Below are positions 18,674 to 28,664 of a DNA stretch of 64,000 bases, in pieces. This DNA is from Bacteroidota bacterium (GTDB lineage Bacteria; Bacteroidota; Bacteroidia; NS11-12g; UBA955): assembly GCA_016787485.1 (NCBI GenBank), contig JAEUUL010000014.1, positions 1 to 64,000 on the forward strand, read 5' to 3'. Under the pieces are notes generated by a model that saw only the letters and a program-made list of their open reading frames with translations, did no database searches and was not told where the DNA came from. The translations under genes and the position numbers were made by a program. Every line of letters starts with the position of its first letter. Position 1 is the first letter of the stretch.

Positions 18674-19438
18674 TCAGGCGATGCGTGATTTTGCCTCGCT
18701 GATCCAGTTCTGCCATTCTTCAGGGCTGGTCATGCTATCCTGTTGCTCCAGTTCAGCAATCTTCTCTTCGGTAAGCGCGGCCAAATCGGCAAAGGTGTGA
18801 ATACCCAGAGCATTCAAACGCTGAGCAAAAGCAGGACCAATACCGTTGATATCTTCAAGATTGTCACCGGCAGGGGTTTCAGCAACCACTTCTGCAGTCT
18901 GAACTTCAGCTACGGGTGCAGCTGTTTCTTCAGCTACCACTTCCGCCACTTCTTCAACGGCTACTTCTTTAGCAGGAGCTGCAACACGGGCAGCAGTCGC
19001 TTCAGTAGTTGTCTTACCGCGACCACGACGGGTGCGTTTGCTGCCAGCATCTTTCTTCTTGCCGAAGCCTGTGAAGTATTCGTTGAAATCTACCAGCTCA
19101 ATCATCGCCATATCGGCATTGTCACCCATACGGTTACCGGTTTTCAAAATGCGTGTATATCCTCCCGGGCGGTTGGCAATTTTCTCACCCACTACCGTAA
19201 ACAGTTCTTTTACCGCATCTTTATCACCCAAATAGGCAAAAACCGTGCGCATGTTGTGAGTGGTATTGCTTTTTCCGCGGGTAAGCAGAGGTTCTACATA
19301 GGTGCGCAGCGCTTTGGCTTTAGCTACAGTAGTAGTAATGCGCTTATGCTTAATCAACGATGACGCCATATTGGCCATCATGGCTTTGCGGTGTGAGGAC
19401 GTGCGCCCCAGGTGGTTAATTTTCTTTCCGTGTCTCAT
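18674..19438 (-). CDS. rplQ: Ribosomal protein L17 with long C-terminal extension ending in a helix-hairpin-helix-like domain
   Basis: Residues 1-125 are a normal L17 ([57 protein letters not shown]). L17 is usually near 120-160 residues; this one has 254. The extension is a basic stretch (KRTRRGRGK), a low-complexity Ala/Val/Glu linker (about 145-190), then a C-terminal domain with [20 protein letters not shown], the GIGP helix-hairpin-helix pattern of DUF4332-like domains. Such a tail may bind rRNA or another nucleic acid; this is inference. Last gene of the cluster, directly before the terminator. Confidence 0.95.
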   Translation of the reverse strand: MRHGKKINHLGRTSSHRKAMMANMASSLIKHKRITTTVAKAKALRTYVEPLLTRGKSNTTHNMRTVFAYLGDKDAVKELFTVVGEKIANRPGGYTRILKTGNRMGDNADMAMIELVDFNEYFTGFGKKKDAGSKRTRRGRGKTTTEATAARVAAPAKEVAVEEVAEVVAEETAAPVAEVQTAEVVAETPAGDNLEDINGIGPAFAQRLNALGIHTFADLAALTEEKIAELEQQDSMTSPEEWQNWISEAKSRIA

Positions 19439-19445
19439 TACTCAA

Positions 19446-20438
19446 TCAATCGTCATTCAGGTTATACTTGGCCACATCCATGCCGAAGTGCAGACCTTTG
19501 TCGCGTACAAACTCTTCCAGTTCGGACAGAGATTTTTTACCAAAGTTGCGAAATTTCAGCAGGTCGTCTATCTGATAATTTACCAGTTCGCCCAGTGTTT
19601 TTATTTCTGCCGCTTTCAGGCAATTGTAAGCGCGAACACTCAAGTCCAGATCGGCCAGGGGCGTTTTCAGGATTTTGCGCATCTGCAGGTATCCTTCGTC
19701 TACTTCCTCCACAGCCTTGGTGGCTTTGGATTCGGGCATGATATTCTCATCGCTGAACAATACAAAGTGCTGAATGAGGATTTTAGCAGCCTCTTTCAAC
19801 GCCTCTTCGGGATGTATGCTGCCATCGGTGCTTACTTCCAGAACCAGCTTTTCAAAGTCTGTCCGCTGCTCTACACGAAAATCTTCTACTGTGTACTTTA
19901 CGTTGCGGATAGGGGTGTAGATAGAATCTATGGCAATAAGACCAATAGGAGCATCTTTTACCTTGTTTTCTTCTGCAGGCACATAGCCACGTCCTTTACC
20001 CACAGTGAGTTCCATTTCCAGGTTCACGGTAGGCTCCAGATTGCAGATAACCTGCTCAGGGTTCAGGATATTAAACGCATTCGTATAGCGTCCGATATCA
20101 CCGGCCAGAAACTGATCTTTGCCTTTGATGGAGATGTAAATTTTCTCCTGGTCTTCGGCAGAGCTGTTGGCTTTAAAGCGAACCTGTTTCAGATTCAGCA
20201 CAATTTCCACTACATCTTCCACCACACCTTTGATGGTTGAGAATTCATGGTCTGCACCCTGAATTTTCACTGAGGTAATGGCATGGCCTTCCAGGGAAGA
20301 CAGGAGGATACGACGCATGGCATTGCCAATGGTTACGCCGTAACCCTTTTCCAGGGGACTGAATTCGAACACCCCGTGGAAGTCAGTGGCTTTGTTCATT
20401 ACCACCTTATTCGGTTTCTGAAATGGTATTACACCCAT
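19446..20438 (-). CDS. rpoA: RNA polymerase alpha subunit
   Basis: The N-terminal domain ([28 protein letters not shown]) drives polymerase assembly; the C-terminal domain ([41 protein letters not shown]) binds UP elements and activators. 330 residues, full length. Genes rpsM-rpsK-rpsD-rpoA-rplQ are the classical alpha operon in order. In E. coli S4 (rpsD) represses this operon; whether that applies here is unknown. Confidence 0.98.
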   Translation of the reverse strand: MGVIPFQKPNKVVMNKATDFHGVFEFSPLEKGYGVTIGNAMRRILLSSLEGHAITSVKIQGADHEFSTIKGVVEDVVEIVLNLKQVRFKANSSAEDQEKIYISIKGKDQFLAGDIGRYTNAFNILNPEQVICNLEPTVNLEMELTVGKGRGYVPAEENKVKDAPIGLIAIDSIYTPIRNVKYTVEDFRVEQRTDFEKLVLEVSTDGSIHPEEALKEAAKILIQHFVLFSDENIMPESKATKAVEEVDEGYLQMRKILKTPLADLDLSVRAYNCLKAAEIKTLGELVNYQIDDLLKFRNFGKKSLSELEEFVRDKGLHFGMDVAKYNLNDD

Positions 20439-20462
20439 GTTTGTTTTTTCTGTTTTTAAGGA

Positions 20463-21068
20463 TTATTTGCTGTACAATTCCACGATGAGTTGCTCCTTGA
20501 TATTCTCAGGAATCTCAGCGCGATCGGGGTAGGTCAGGAATTTGCCGGAAAGGTCGTTTCCATCCCATTCAATCCAGTTGTAACGTTTGCGCACATTGCT
20601 TACACTGTTTGCAATCACTTCCAGAGACTTGGATTTCTCGCGAACAGCCACAACGTCGCCAGGGCGCAGTTGGTAGCTGGGAATATTTACCACTTCACCA
20701 TTCACGGTAATGTGGCAATGACCTACCAATTGGCGGGCACCACGTCTTGTAGGAGCAATACCCATACGAAAAACTGTGTTGTCCAGACGTGCTTCCAGGA
20801 ATTTCAACAGGTTTTCACCGGTGATGCCTTTCTTGGAAGCTGCTTTTTTAAACAGGTTACGGAACTGACGTTCGAGCAGACCGTAAGTGTATTTGGCTTT
20901 TTGTTTTTCTGCCAATTGAACGGCATATTCAGACAATTTGGGTCTGCGGCGGCTGTTGCCGTGCTGTCCCGGTCCGTAATTCTTTTTTTCAAGTGCCTTA
21001 TCGCGTCCGAAGATTGCTTCTTTGAAACGACGGGCTACTTTTGATTTTGGGCCTCTATACCTTGCCAT
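20463..21068 (-). CDS. rpsD: Ribosomal protein S4
   Basis: Primary 16S-binding protein of the 30S body. Visible features are [17 protein letters not shown] at the N-terminus, the [19 protein letters not shown] block, and the S4 RNA-binding domain [30 protein letters not shown]. 201 residues, the usual length. The N-terminus lacks the Cys cluster of zinc-binding S4 forms, so it is the zinc-free type. Confidence 0.98.
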   Translation of the reverse strand: MARYRGPKSKVARRFKEAIFGRDKALEKKNYGPGQHGNSRRRPKLSEYAVQLAEKQKAKYTYGLLERQFRNLFKKAASKKGITGENLLKFLEARLDNTVFRMGIAPTRRGARQLVGHCHITVNGEVVNIPSYQLRPGDVVAVREKSKSLEVIANSVSNVRKRYNWIEWDGNDLSGKFLTYPDRAEIPENIKEQLIVELYSK

Positions 21069-21105
21069 GGATTCTTCTTTCTCTGATTAATTGGGTTGGG
21101 GTAAA

Positions 21106-21492
21106 TTATACACGACGACGCTTTGGAGGACGACATCCGTTGTGGGGCAGCGGAGTAATATCCATGATAGACATCACTTCAATACCTACGGTTTGCAGAT
21201 TACGAATGGCACTGTCTCTTCCGCCTCCGGGTCCTTTAACGAACACATCCACCTTGCGCAGACCTGCGTCAAAAGCAACCTTGGCACAATCCAGAGAAGC
21301 CATTTGGGCAGCGTAAGGGGTATTCTTTTTGGAGCCACGGAAACCCATTTTACCCGCTGAAGACCAGGAAATTACCTGACCTTCGGTATTGGTTACCGAA
21401 ACAATGATATTGTTAAAAGTGGCATGAATATGCACCTGACCGATAGGGTCAACTTTTACTTTTTTCTTTTGTACTTTTTTCTGATTCGCCAT
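21106..21492 (-). CDS. rpsK: Ribosomal protein S11
   Basis: 30S platform protein near the mRNA exit. Contains [43 protein letters not shown] and the C-terminal signature [25 protein letters not shown]-like ending. 128 residues. Typical alpha-operon position between rpsM and rpsD. Confidence 0.98.
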   Translation of the reverse strand: MANQKKVQKKKVKVDPIGQVHIHATFNNIIVSVTNTEGQVISWSSAGKMGFRGSKKNTPYAAQMASLDCAKVAFDAGLRKVDVFVKGPGGGRDSAIRNLQTVGIEVMSIMDITPLPHNGCRPPKRRRV

Positions 21493-21504
21493 TACTACAC
21501 TTTA

Positions 21505-21882
21505 TTATTTAGTGGCTTTCTTCTTACCAGCAACAGTTTTGCGCTTGCCTTTGCGTGTGCGTGAATTGGTTCGGGTACGCTGTCCGCGCAGAGGCAAGCC
21601 TTTGCGATGACGCAGACCACGGTAACAACCAATGTCCATGAGTCGTTTGATGTTCAGTTGAACTTCACTGCGCAGTTCACCTTCGGTTTTCACACCTGCG
21701 GTGATATATCCACGGATTTTAGAAAGCTCGTCGTCATTCCACTCGCTTACTTTTTTATCCTGGCTGATTCCGGAAGCATCCAGAATTTCCTGTGCTCTGC
21801 TGCGACCTATACCATAGATATAGGTGAGTCCTATCACACCGCGTTTGTTTTTTGGCAAATCAATACCTGCTATCCTGGCCAT
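21505..21882 (-). CDS. rpsM: Ribosomal protein S13
   Basis: 30S head protein contacting P-site tRNA and the 50S subunit. [26 protein letters not shown] at the start and the basic [23 protein letters not shown] tail are diagnostic. 125 residues. It begins six bases after the rpmJ stop. Confidence 0.98.
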   Translation of the reverse strand: MARIAGIDLPKNKRGVIGLTYIYGIGRSRAQEILDASGISQDKKVSEWNDDELSKIRGYITAGVKTEGELRSEVQLNIKRLMDIGCYRGLRHRKGLPLRGQRTRTNSRTRKGKRKTVAGKKKATK

Positions 21883-21888
21883 TTTTTG

Positions 21889-22005
21889 TTAACCTTGTCT
21901 TTGTTTGAATTTGGGGTTCTTTTTGTTAATAACATACACCTTTCCCTTACGGCGTACGATCTTGCAGTCTACACTGCGCTTCTTTACGGAGGTTCTAACT
22001 TTCAT
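21889..22005 (-). CDS. rpmJ: Ribosomal protein L36 (zinc-free form)
   Basis: Read by eye between infA and rpsM: ATG at 22005 and stop TAA at 21889-21891 give 38 residues, beginning [20 protein letters not shown] and ending [10 protein letters not shown]36 sits at the base of the 50S near helix 89. The zinc-binding form has three Cys and a His; only Cys14 remains here, so this is the C-minus type common in Bacteroidota. Too short to be found by usual length cut-offs. Confidence 0.95.
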   Translation of the reverse strand: MKVRTSVKKRSVDCKIVRRKGKVYVINKKNPKFKQRQG

Positions 22006-22010
22006 ATCTT

Positions 22011-22229
22011 TTACTTGTATCTGTAACTGATACGACCTCTGGACAAGTCGTAGGGGCTCATTTCCACCTGCACCCTGTCGCCGGGTAGTATCCTGATATA
22101 GTGCATTCTCATTTTGCCACTTATGGTTGCGATAATCTCATGTCCGTTCTCCAATTTCACACGGAAAGTGGCGTTAGACAAGGCTTCGGTTATGGTACCG
22201 TCTTGTTTTATCGCGTCCTGCTTAGGCAT
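22011..22229 (-). CDS. infA: Translation initiation factor IF-1
   Basis: Single OB-fold protein that binds the 30S A site during initiation. 72 residues with the hallmark pattern [40 protein letters not shown] and [18 protein letters not shown]. It is preceded by its own promoter inside the secY-infA gap. The map and adk genes that often sit between secY and infA are absent. Confidence 0.98.
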   Translation of the reverse strand: MPKQDAIKQDGTITEALSNATFRVKLENGHEIIATISGKMRMHYIRILPGDRVQVEMSPYDLSRGRISYRYK

Positions 22230-22244
22230 TTGTCAAAAGGGCTG

Positions 22245-22275
22245 CAAAAATAGTGTTTATTTTCTTATAAATCAA
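22245..22275 (-). promoter_or_regulatory. Internal promoter of the infA-rpmJ-rpsM-rpsK-rpsD-rpoA-rplQ unit
   Basis: On the minus strand TTG (22273-22275), a 20-nt spacer and TATTTTTG (22245-22252). Predicted start near 22238, with a leader of under 10 nt to the infA ATG. The -33 element lies within the last codons of secY. It lets IF-1 and the alpha operon be expressed apart from the upstream genes. Confidence 0.7.
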
Positions 22276-23632
22276 CCTGTGAATATTGGTTTGTCATTCG
22301 CCCTTTCATGCGACCTCCACCACTCATCAGGCCATCGTATTTGCGCATGAGCAGGTAGCTGTCTATCTGCTGCAACGTATCGAGCACCACTCCCACCAAA
22401 ATCAGCAGGCTGGTACCACCATAAAACTGGCTGAATTCCTGGTTGATTCCCACATTTACCGCAACCACAGGCAATATGGCCACCACCGATATAAAGATGG
22501 CTCCCGGCAAGGTAATGCGCGAAATGACATCGTCGATGAAATTGGCTGTCTGCTTACCAGGTTTGATACCGGGTATAAAACCGTTGTTCCGTTTCATATC
22601 ATCGGCCATTTGTACAGGATTGAAGATAATCGCTGTATAGAAATAGGTAAACAATACAATCAGGAATACAAGCAGTGCATTGTGCCAGAAACCGTTGGGG
22701 TTCATCAGTGCCATCAACCAGCCGGGTGCAGCGGTTTCATTATAGAAACTGCCGATTGTAGCCGGAAGGAACAGAATGGCCTGTGCAAAAATGATGGGCA
22801 TAACACCCGCTGCCAGTATTTTGATGGGAAGATACTGACGCACACCGCCGTATTGTCTGTTTCCTACCACCCTCTTGGCGTAGTTGATTGTAATTTTACG
22901 TGTACCCTGGGTCAAAAGAATGACTCCCAGAATAACCATGAACCAAACGGCCAGTTCCACTACGAAGAGAATGAAACCCGAACGCTGTGACTTGAAGGCA
23001 ACTTCTGAAATCAACGCTGACGGGAGTCGGGCAATGATACCCACCATAATCAACAGAGAGATACCGTTACCCAGTCCTTTGTCTGTTATTCTCTCGCCCA
23101 GCCACATGGTAAACATTGTACCACCGGTAAGCAGGATTACGTTGGTAAACAAGAACATGCTTTTGCTCAGCACCTCGGGTGCAACGTTGAAGAGCAAAGC
23201 AGCTCCATTTCCCGGAGTTCCGATGATGTTATTCAGATAACCAATTGCCTGCACTGCAGTAAATGCAATGGTGAGGATACGGGTAAACTGATTGATTTTT
23301 CTGCGTCCCTCCTCTCCTTCTTTTTGCATGCGCTGAAATGCCGGAATGGCAATAGACACAAGCTGCATAAAGATAGATGCAGAGATGTAGGGCATTATAC
23401 CCAGAGCAAAAATGGCTCCGCGGGCAAAGGCACCACCTGCAAAAATATTGATCAGACCCAGAATATTGTTCTTTGTCTGGCGGTTTAGTCCTTCGAGGGC
23501 CTCACTGTCTATACCTGGCAGAATAACATAGGTACCCAACCGGTAAATAACCAGCAGTATGGCGGTATACAGTATCCGGCGACGCAGTTCGTCGATGGAC
23601 CATATGTGCTTGAGTGTTGAAATCAGTTTCAT
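22265..23632 (-). CDS. secY: Preprotein translocase subunit SecY
   Basis: Channel subunit of the Sec translocon in the inner membrane. About ten hydrophobic segments; motifs include GTYVILPGID (first periplasmic loop), FARGAIFALGIMPYISASIFMQL, LGERITDKGLGNGISLLI and GGTSLLILVGVVLDTLQQIDSYLLMRKYDG. 455 residues, full length. It follows rplO as in most spc operons. Confidence 0.98.
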   Translation of the reverse strand: MKLISTLKHIWSIDELRRRILYTAILLVIYRLGTYVILPGIDSEALEGLNRQTKNNILGLINIFAGGAFARGAIFALGIMPYISASIFMQLVSIAIPAFQRMQKEGEEGRRKINQFTRILTIAFTAVQAIGYLNNIIGTPGNGAALLFNVAPEVLSKSMFLFTNVILLTGGTMFTMWLGERITDKGLGNGISLLIMVGIIARLPSALISEVAFKSQRSGFILFVVELAVWFMVILGVILLTQGTRKITINYAKRVVGNRQYGGVRQYLPIKILAAGVMPIIFAQAILFLPATIGSFYNETAAPGWLMALMNPNGFWHNALLVFLIVLFTYFYTAIIFNPVQMADDMKRNNGFIPGIKPGKQTANFIDDVISRITLPGAIFISVVAILPVVAVNVGINQEFSQFYGGTSLLILVGVVLDTLQQIDSYLLMRKYDGLMSGGGRMKGRMTNQYSQVDL

Positions 23633-23640
23633 GGTTGCTG

Positions 23641-24090
23641 TCAGGCAATCAGATTGGCAGATCCTCCGGCTTTTTCTATGGCGTCTTTAGCAGCCTGGCT
23701 GAATTTGTGTGCATGTACTTCAACACCTGCCTTGATTTCTCCGCGGCCCAGTACTTTTACCAGGTCACGTTTACCTATCAGATTTTTGCTTACGAGCAGG
23801 GTGTGGTCAATTTTTGACACATTCAGGCTCTCAGCCAGGTTTTGCAACACATCCAGGTTGATGGCAGCATATTCTACACGGTTGATGTTTTTAAAACCAC
23901 CTTTTGGAATACGGCGCTGAAGGGGCATCTGACCACCCTCAAAACCTATTTTGCGGCTAAAACCGGTACGTGATTGCTGGCCCTTATGACCTTTGGTGGA
24001 TGTACCACCGCGGCCAGAACCTTCACCACGACCTATGCGTTTTCTTTTTTTAACGGAACCTTCTGCAGGTTTCAGATTACTGAGATCCAT
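23641..24090 (-). CDS. rplO: Ribosomal protein L15
   Basis: 50S assembly protein. The N-terminal MDLSNLKPAEGS..KRKRIGRGEGSGRGGTSTKGHKGQ is the Gly/Arg-rich L15 hallmark; the GFEGGQMPLQRRIPKGGF segment follows. 149 residues. Nine bases separate it from secY. Confidence 0.98.
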   Translation of the reverse strand: MDLSNLKPAEGSVKKRKRIGRGEGSGRGGTSTKGHKGQQSRTGFSRKIGFEGGQMPLQRRIPKGGFKNINRVEYAAINLDVLQNLAESLNVSKIDHTLLVSKNLIGKRDLVKVLGRGEIKAGVEVHAHKFSQAAKDAIEKAGGSANLIA

Positions 24091-24093
24091 AGC

Positions 24094-24276
24094 TTAGTCT
24101 GCGTTTTCTACTTTAACAAGGTGATTCACAACATTGATCATTCCCTGAATCTGTGGGTTGATTTCCACAACACGGGAAGCATTCATTTTACGCAGACCCA
24201 ATGCCTGCAAGGTGGCTTTTTGATTTTTGGGGTAGCCAATTCCGCTTTTTATCTGGGTTAATTTTACTTTGGTCAT
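24094..24276 (-). CDS. rpmD: Ribosomal protein L30
   Basis: Short 50S protein, 60 residues, with the L30 core VKLTQIKSGIGYPKNQKATLQALGLRK and INPQIQGMINVVNHLVKVE. Three bases before rplO. Typical spc position between rpsE and rplO. Confidence 0.97.
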   Translation of the reverse strand: MTKVKLTQIKSGIGYPKNQKATLQALGLRKMNASRVVEINPQIQGMINVVNHLVKVENAD

Positions 24277-24281
24277 GGCTA

Positions 24282-24800
24282 TTATCCGTTAAATACTTTT
24301 TTCATACTGATGCCACGCAACTGTGATACGGACCATGGGTCGCGCATATTGATCAGTGCATCGAAGGTGGCTTTTACCACGTTGTGGGGATTACTGCTGC
24401 CTTTGGATTTGGCAAGTACATCGGTAACACCGGCACTTTCCAATACAGCACGCATTGCACCACCGGCGATTACACCGGTACCATGGGCGGCTGGTTTCAG
24501 AAACACATTACCACCACAGTACTTACCTATTTGCTCATGAGGCACAGTTCCATTAATCACAGGAACTTTAATCAGGTTTTTCTTGGCGTCTTCAATGCCT
24601 TTGTTGATCGCATCGGTCACCTCGTTTGACTTACCCAGACCATGGCCAACAGTGCCTTTACCATCGCCCACCACAACCAGTGCGGTAAAGCTGAAGGTAC
24701 GACCACCTTTGGTAACCTTGGCCACCCGGCTGATATTCACTACCTTTTCGGTAAGGGTAAGTTCACCCGGACGAACATGTTTGATATTACGATTTGACAT
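24282..24800 (-). CDS. rpsE: Ribosomal protein S5
   Basis: 30S protein at the mRNA entry channel that contributes to decoding fidelity and helicase activity. Contains [19 protein letters not shown], the S5 signature [18 protein letters not shown] and [20 protein letters not shown]. 172 residues. Confidence 0.98.
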   Translation of the reverse strand: MSNRNIKHVRPGELTLTEKVVNISRVAKVTKGGRTFSFTALVVVGDGKGTVGHGLGKSNEVTDAINKGIEDAKKNLIKVPVINGTVPHEQIGKYCGGNVFLKPAAHGTGVIAGGAMRAVLESAGVTDVLAKSKGSSNPHNVVKATFDALINMRDPWSVSQLRGISMKKVFNG

Positions 24801-24811
24801 TTTTCTTCAGA

Positions 24812-25168
24812 TTAGAATTGGAGACCTCCCTCCCTGGCGCCGTCGGCCAGGCTTTTCACACGGCCGTGGTAGAGGTAACCACCACGGTCAAATACTACTG
24901 CGCTGATACCAGCTGCCAGTGCTTTCTCGGCAATTTTTTTACCTACCAGCCCGGCTTTGGCCACTTTATTGTCTGTCACAGACTCGATGCCATCCTCGCG
25001 GGATGAAGCAGCGCAAACGGTTACGCCGCGGCTGTCATCGATAATCTGCGCATAAATATCCTTATTGCTGCGGAATATGCTCAGTCTGGGTCTTCCGGTG
25101 GTACCGGCCAGGCGACCACGAATTCTGCGGCGGATTTTGGTTCTTCTTTGTGTTTTACTTTGTGCCAT
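24812..25168 (-). CDS. rplR: Ribosomal protein L18
   Basis: 5S-rRNA-binding protein of the central protuberance. [31 protein letters not shown] and [42 protein letters not shown] are diagnostic. 118 residues. Confidence 0.98.
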   Translation of the reverse strand: MAQSKTQRRTKIRRRIRGRLAGTTGRPRLSIFRSNKDIYAQIIDDSRGVTVCAASSREDGIESVTDNKVAKAGLVGKKIAEKALAAGISAVVFDRGGYLYHGRVKSLADGAREGGLQF

Positions 25169-25181
25169 TGCTCTTTTCTCC

Positions 25182-25733
25182 TTACTTAGATGCTGACTTA
25201 CCGGCTTTCTTCCTCAGGATTTCTCCGGAGAAGCGAATACCTTTTCCTTTGTATGGTTCCGGCTTACGGAATGACCTGATTTTTGCAGCTATTTGCCCCA
25301 GCAGTTGTTTGTCTGCACATTCCATGGTTATGGAGGGGTTCTGACCTTTCAGGGTTTCTGTAGCCACTTTAATTTCTTTCGGTACTTCCAGCATGATGCG
25401 GTGAGAGAAACCGAGGGTGAATTCCAGCAGGTTGCCCTGGTTGGATACCTTGTAACCTACACCCACCAGCTCTTGCTTCACCTGGTGACCCGTGCTTACA
25501 CCTACCACCATATTGTTTATCAGGGCGCGGTACAAGCCATGAAGGGCTCTGTGTTGCTTGCTGTCGCTTGGGCGATTGACTGTCAGCACGCCATTCTCAA
25601 TCTCGATGGTAATATCGGGGTTCATGGCTTGCGACACTTCTCCTTTCGGACCCTTGGCAGTAACCAATCCATCTTTTACAGTGATGGAAACACCATTCGG
25701 GACGGTGATGGGTGATTTTCCTACGCGTGACAT
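25182..25733 (-). CDS. rplF: Ribosomal protein L6
   Basis: 50S protein near the factor-binding site with two similar folds. [15 protein letters not shown] at the start, [20 protein letters not shown] in the middle and the L6 signature [21 protein letters not shown] at the end. 183 residues. Confidence 0.98.
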   Translation of the reverse strand: MSRVGKSPITVPNGVSITVKDGLVTAKGPKGEVSQAMNPDITIEIENGVLTVNRPSDSKQHRALHGLYRALINNMVVGVSTGHQVKQELVGVGYKVSNQGNLLEFTLGFSHRIMLEVPKEIKVATETLKGQNPSITMECADKQLLGQIAAKIRSFRKPEPYKGKGIRFSGEILRKKAGKSASK

Positions 25734-25762
25734 ATTCTTATATTATCTCTATGATTCAGTTT

Positions 25763-26161
25763 TCAGGAAACGTAACACAATACTTCGCCACCCACACCCA
25801 TCTGACGGGCTTCCTTATCGGTCATCACACCTTTGGAAGTGGTTACTATGGCAACACCCAGTCCGTTCAACACGCGGGGAATCTCATCGTGGCCTGCATA
25901 GCGGCGCAAACCGGGAGAACTCACACGTTTCAGTTCACGAATGGCGCTTTGCTTGGTTACCGGATGGTACTTCAGTGCAATTTTGATTACGCCCTGTTTG
26001 TTTTCGCTATCCTCGAATTTGTATTTCAGGATGTAGCCTTTTTCGTACAATACCCGCGTGATTTCCTTTTTCAGGTTATTTGCGGGAATTTCCACGATAC
26101 GGTGTTGTGCTTTTACAGCATTGCGTATCCTGGTGAGGAAGTCTGATATTGGATCAGTCAT
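25763..26161 (-). CDS. rpsH: Ribosomal protein S8
   Basis: 16S central-domain binder; in E. coli it is also the spc-operon repressor. MTDPISDFLTRIRNAVKAQHR and the C-terminal GVAIVTTSKGVMTDKEARQMGVGGEVLCYV are diagnostic. 132 residues. Confidence 0.98.
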   Translation of the reverse strand: MTDPISDFLTRIRNAVKAQHRIVEIPANNLKKEITRVLYEKGYILKYKFEDSENKQGVIKIALKYHPVTKQSAIRELKRVSSPGLRRYAGHDEIPRVLNGLGVAIVTTSKGVMTDKEARQMGVGGEVLCYVS

Positions 26162-26179
26162 TTTTTTCTTTCTTTTTTC

Positions 26180-26449
26180 TTACCAACTTGATTTTGTCAC
26201 ACCCGGAATTTTTCCGTCACTGGCCATCTGGCGGAACTGGTTCCTGCAGATACCGAATGTGCGCATATAGCCTCTGGGGCGACCCGTAATTTTGCAGCGG
26301 TTGCGCAAACGAACCGGTGATGCATTGCGGGGAATGCGCTGAAGGGCTTCGTAATTGCCTTCGGCTTTAAGGGCGGCGCGCTTCTCAGCGTACCTTGCTA
26401 CCAGTGCCTCACGCTTTCTCTGCCTGGCTTTAATTGATTCTTTTGCCAT
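26180..26449 (-). CDS. rpsN: Ribosomal protein S14 (zinc-free form)
   Basis: 30S head protein. 89 residues with [32 protein letters not shown]. The paired CxxC motifs of the short zinc-binding form are absent and the length matches the long C-minus form, in line with the zinc-free L36 nearby. Confidence 0.98.
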   Translation of the reverse strand: MAKESIKARQRKREALVARYAEKRAALKAEGNYEALQRIPRNASPVRLRNRCKITGRPRGYMRTFGICRNQFRQMASDGKIPGVTKSSW

Positions 26450-26457
26450 TTATCTTC

Positions 26458-27009
26458 TTATTTGCTTTTGAAGGGAAATCCCAATTGTTTTAACAGTTCC
26501 AGACATTCTTCGTCGGTTTTTGCATTGGTCACCACAGTGATGTCCATACCGGTAATGCGGTTTACCTTGTCAATGTCAATTTCAGGGAAAATGATTTGCT
26601 CGGTAATGCCCATGGTGAAATTTCCACGGCCATCGAAACCTTTCACATCCAGTCCCTGAAAATCACGAACACGGGGTAGTGAAATGGAGATGAGTTTTTC
26701 CATAAAATCGTACATGCGGTCTTTGCGCAGGGTAACTTTTGCACCGATGGGCATATTCTCACGCAATTTGAAATTCGAAATTGCCTTGCGTGAAAAGGTT
26801 GCCTGTGCGCGTTGTCCGCTGATGCGTGACATTTCATCCACTGCGGCATCCACCAGTTTCTTATCGTTTACCGCTGCACCCACACCCTGATTCAGGCATA
26901 CTTTTACTACCTGGGGTATCTGCATTACGTTTTTATAACCGAACTTCTGCTGAAGTGCGGGAATAACTTCTTCTGTGTATTTGGTCTTAAGCCTGGGTAT
27001 GTAGCTCAT
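26458..27009 (-). CDS. rplE: Ribosomal protein L5
   Basis: 5S-rRNA binder that contacts P-site tRNA. Contains [20 protein letters not shown], the loop [32 protein letters not shown] and [18 protein letters not shown]. 183 residues, full length. Confidence 0.98.
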   Translation of the reverse strand: MSYIPRLKTKYTEEVIPALQQKFGYKNVMQIPQVVKVCLNQGVGAAVNDKKLVDAAVDEMSRISGQRAQATFSRKAISNFKLRENMPIGAKVTLRKDRMYDFMEKLISISLPRVRDFQGLDVKGFDGRGNFTMGITEQIIFPEIDIDKVNRITGMDITVVTNAKTDEECLELLKQLGFPFKSK

Positions 27010-27020
27010 GATGTCTTTCG

Positions 27021-27356
27021 TTATTTAATAAAGTCCCCTGTTTTTTTGGCAAAGCGCTGCAGCTTTCCATTCTCGTTCAGTTTGCGTCCGATACGGGTAG
27101 GAGTACCTGCTACAGTCACCATCAAATTTGACAAGTGAATGGGTGCTTCGATTTTTTCAATTTTGCCACTGGTATTCTGGGCACTGGGTTTAAAGTGTTT
27201 GGTCACAAGATTGAGACCTTCCACTACGGCACGGTTTTCTGAGGTGATTACGCGCAGAACCTTACCGGTCTTGCCTTTATCATCACCGGCAATCACCTTT
27301 ACAGTGTCGCCTTTTTTCACGTGCAATTTTACTTTTGCTTTGTTCTTGGTTGCCAT
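27021..27356 (-). CDS. rplX: Ribosomal protein L24
   Basis: 50S assembly initiator with a KOW motif: [25 protein letters not shown], then [10 protein letters not shown] and the C-terminal [21 protein letters not shown]. 111 residues. It follows rplN by three bases. Confidence 0.98.
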   Translation of the reverse strand: MATKNKAKVKLHVKKGDTVKVIAGDDKGKTGKVLRVITSENRAVVEGLNLVTKHFKPSAQNTSGKIEKIEAPIHLSNLMVTVAGTPTRIGRKLNENGKLQRFAKKTGDFIK

Positions 27357-27359
27357 TTC

Positions 27360-27728
27360 TTACAATACTTCAGGTGCAAGTGACACAATTTTCATGAACT
27401 GCTTATCGCGGAGCTCACGGGCTACCGGTCCGAAAATACGGGTACCCCGGGGCTCGTCGGACGCATTCAGCAGTACACAACTGTTTTCATCGAAGCGGAT
27501 ATAGGACCCATCCGGACGACGGATTTCCTTTTTGATGCGTACAACCACCGCTTTGCTCACAGCGCCTTTTTTCATGGCACTGCCGGGGAGGGCATCTTTC
27601 ACACTCACTACTATTTTATCGCCCAGGCTGGCATACCGGCGGCCAGAGCCACCGAGTACACGAATACAAAGCACCTCGCGGGCACCGCTGTTGTCAGCTA
27701 CTTTCAGTCTTGATTCTTGTTGTACCAT
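27360..27728 (-). CDS. rplN: Ribosomal protein L14
   Basis: 50S protein at the subunit interface. [27 protein letters not shown] and the signature [33 protein letters not shown] are clear. 122 residues, the canonical length. Confidence 0.98.
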   Translation of the reverse strand: MVQQESRLKVADNSGAREVLCIRVLGGSGRRYASLGDKIVVSVKDALPGSAMKKGAVSKAVVVRIKKEIRRPDGSYIRFDENSCVLLNASDEPRGTRIFGPVARELRDKQFMKIVSLAPEVL

Positions 27729-27729
27729 T

Positions 27730-27990
27730 TTACTTCGCTTTTTCTACGATTTCTATCAGTCTGAAACGTTTGGTCTTACTCAGCGGACGGGTTTCCATAA
27801 TGCGAACGATATCATTTTCACCGCATTGATTGGTTTCGTCATGTGCTGTATATTTTTTGGTCTTTTTGAAATACTTGCCGTATTTGGGGTGCTTTACATT
27901 GCGCACCACAGATACCACAATGGTTTTATCCATTTTGGCACTGGTTACGGTACCTGTAATTTCTTTCCTGGCGTTGCGTGCAGTTTCCAT
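27730..27990 (-). CDS. rpsQ: Ribosomal protein S17
   Basis: 16S-binding assembly protein. [52 protein letters not shown] holds the S17 signature. 86 residues. ATG 27990 is used because the next upstream in-frame codon is TTG; the ATG overlaps the rpmC stop (TGATG). Confidence 0.97.
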   Translation of the reverse strand: METARNARKEITGTVTSAKMDKTIVVSVVRNVKHPKYGKYFKKTKKYTAHDETNQCGENDIVRIMETRPLSKTKRFRLIEIVEKAK

Positions 27991-28223
27991 CAATTTTCTT
28001 CGCTTATATTTTTCAGGTAGGCCGCATTTTCTGACTGGATCCTGCGGGCATTCATTTCAGTAAGCAACTGCGCCATATAACGGCGGGTAGCTTTCAGTTT
28101 GTGGGGCTGGTCGATTTGCGACACAGCATTCTGGAACATCATTTTCTGAAGGCGTTTCTTCTCCTCCTTGTATTGTTCCACGAGCTCCTTATTGGGCAGT
28201 CCTTTGATTTCTGTGTTTTTCAT
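27990..28223 (-). CDS. rpmC: Ribosomal protein L29
   Basis: Helical 50S protein near the exit tunnel, a docking site for SRP and trigger factor. [50 protein letters not shown] fits the family. 77 residues; its stop overlaps the rpsQ start. Confidence 0.96.
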   Translation of the reverse strand: MKNTEIKGLPNKELVEQYKEEKKRLQKMMFQNAVSQIDQPHKLKATRRYMAQLLTEMNARRIQSENAAYLKNISEEN

Positions 28224-28225
28224 TT

Positions 28226-28651
28226 TTATTCCTCCCCTGCGTAATCCGGACGTACAATAAATTTGGTAGTCACCGGCAGTTTCTGAGCCGCCAGGCGCAT
28301 TCCTTCCTTGGCTGTTTCCAGCGGAACACCACCCACTTCAAACATAATGGTACCTGGTTTTACAGTAGCCACCCAGTATTCCGGAGCACCTTTACCTTTA
28401 CCCATACGCACTTCTGCGGGCTTTTTGGTTATCGGTTTATCCGGGAAGATGCGGATCCACACCTGTCCTTCACGCTTAAGATAACGTGTCAGGGCAATAC
28501 GCGCAGCTTCTATCTGGCGGGCGGTAATCCAGTGGGGTTCCATAGATTTGAGGCCAAAGCTTCCGAAATCCACGGTATGTCCGCGCTGGGCAATTCCTTT
28601 TACCCGTCCTTTTTGCTGTTTCCTGTATTTGGTTCTTTTAGGGCTAAGCAT
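28226..28651 (-). CDS. rplP: Ribosomal protein L16
   Basis: 50S protein near the A site. [42 protein letters not shown], and [26 protein letters not shown] are hallmarks. 141 residues. The Arg targeted by hydroxylases in other bacteria lies in the KGKGAP neighbourhood. Confidence 0.98.
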   Translation of the reverse strand: MLSPKRTKYRKQQKGRVKGIAQRGHTVDFGSFGLKSMEPHWITARQIEAARIALTRYLKREGQVWIRIFPDKPITKKPAEVRMGKGKGAPEYWVATVKPGTIMFEVGGVPLETAKEGMRLAAQKLPVTTKFIVRPDYAGEE

Positions 28652-28664
28652 TTTTTCTAATCAA

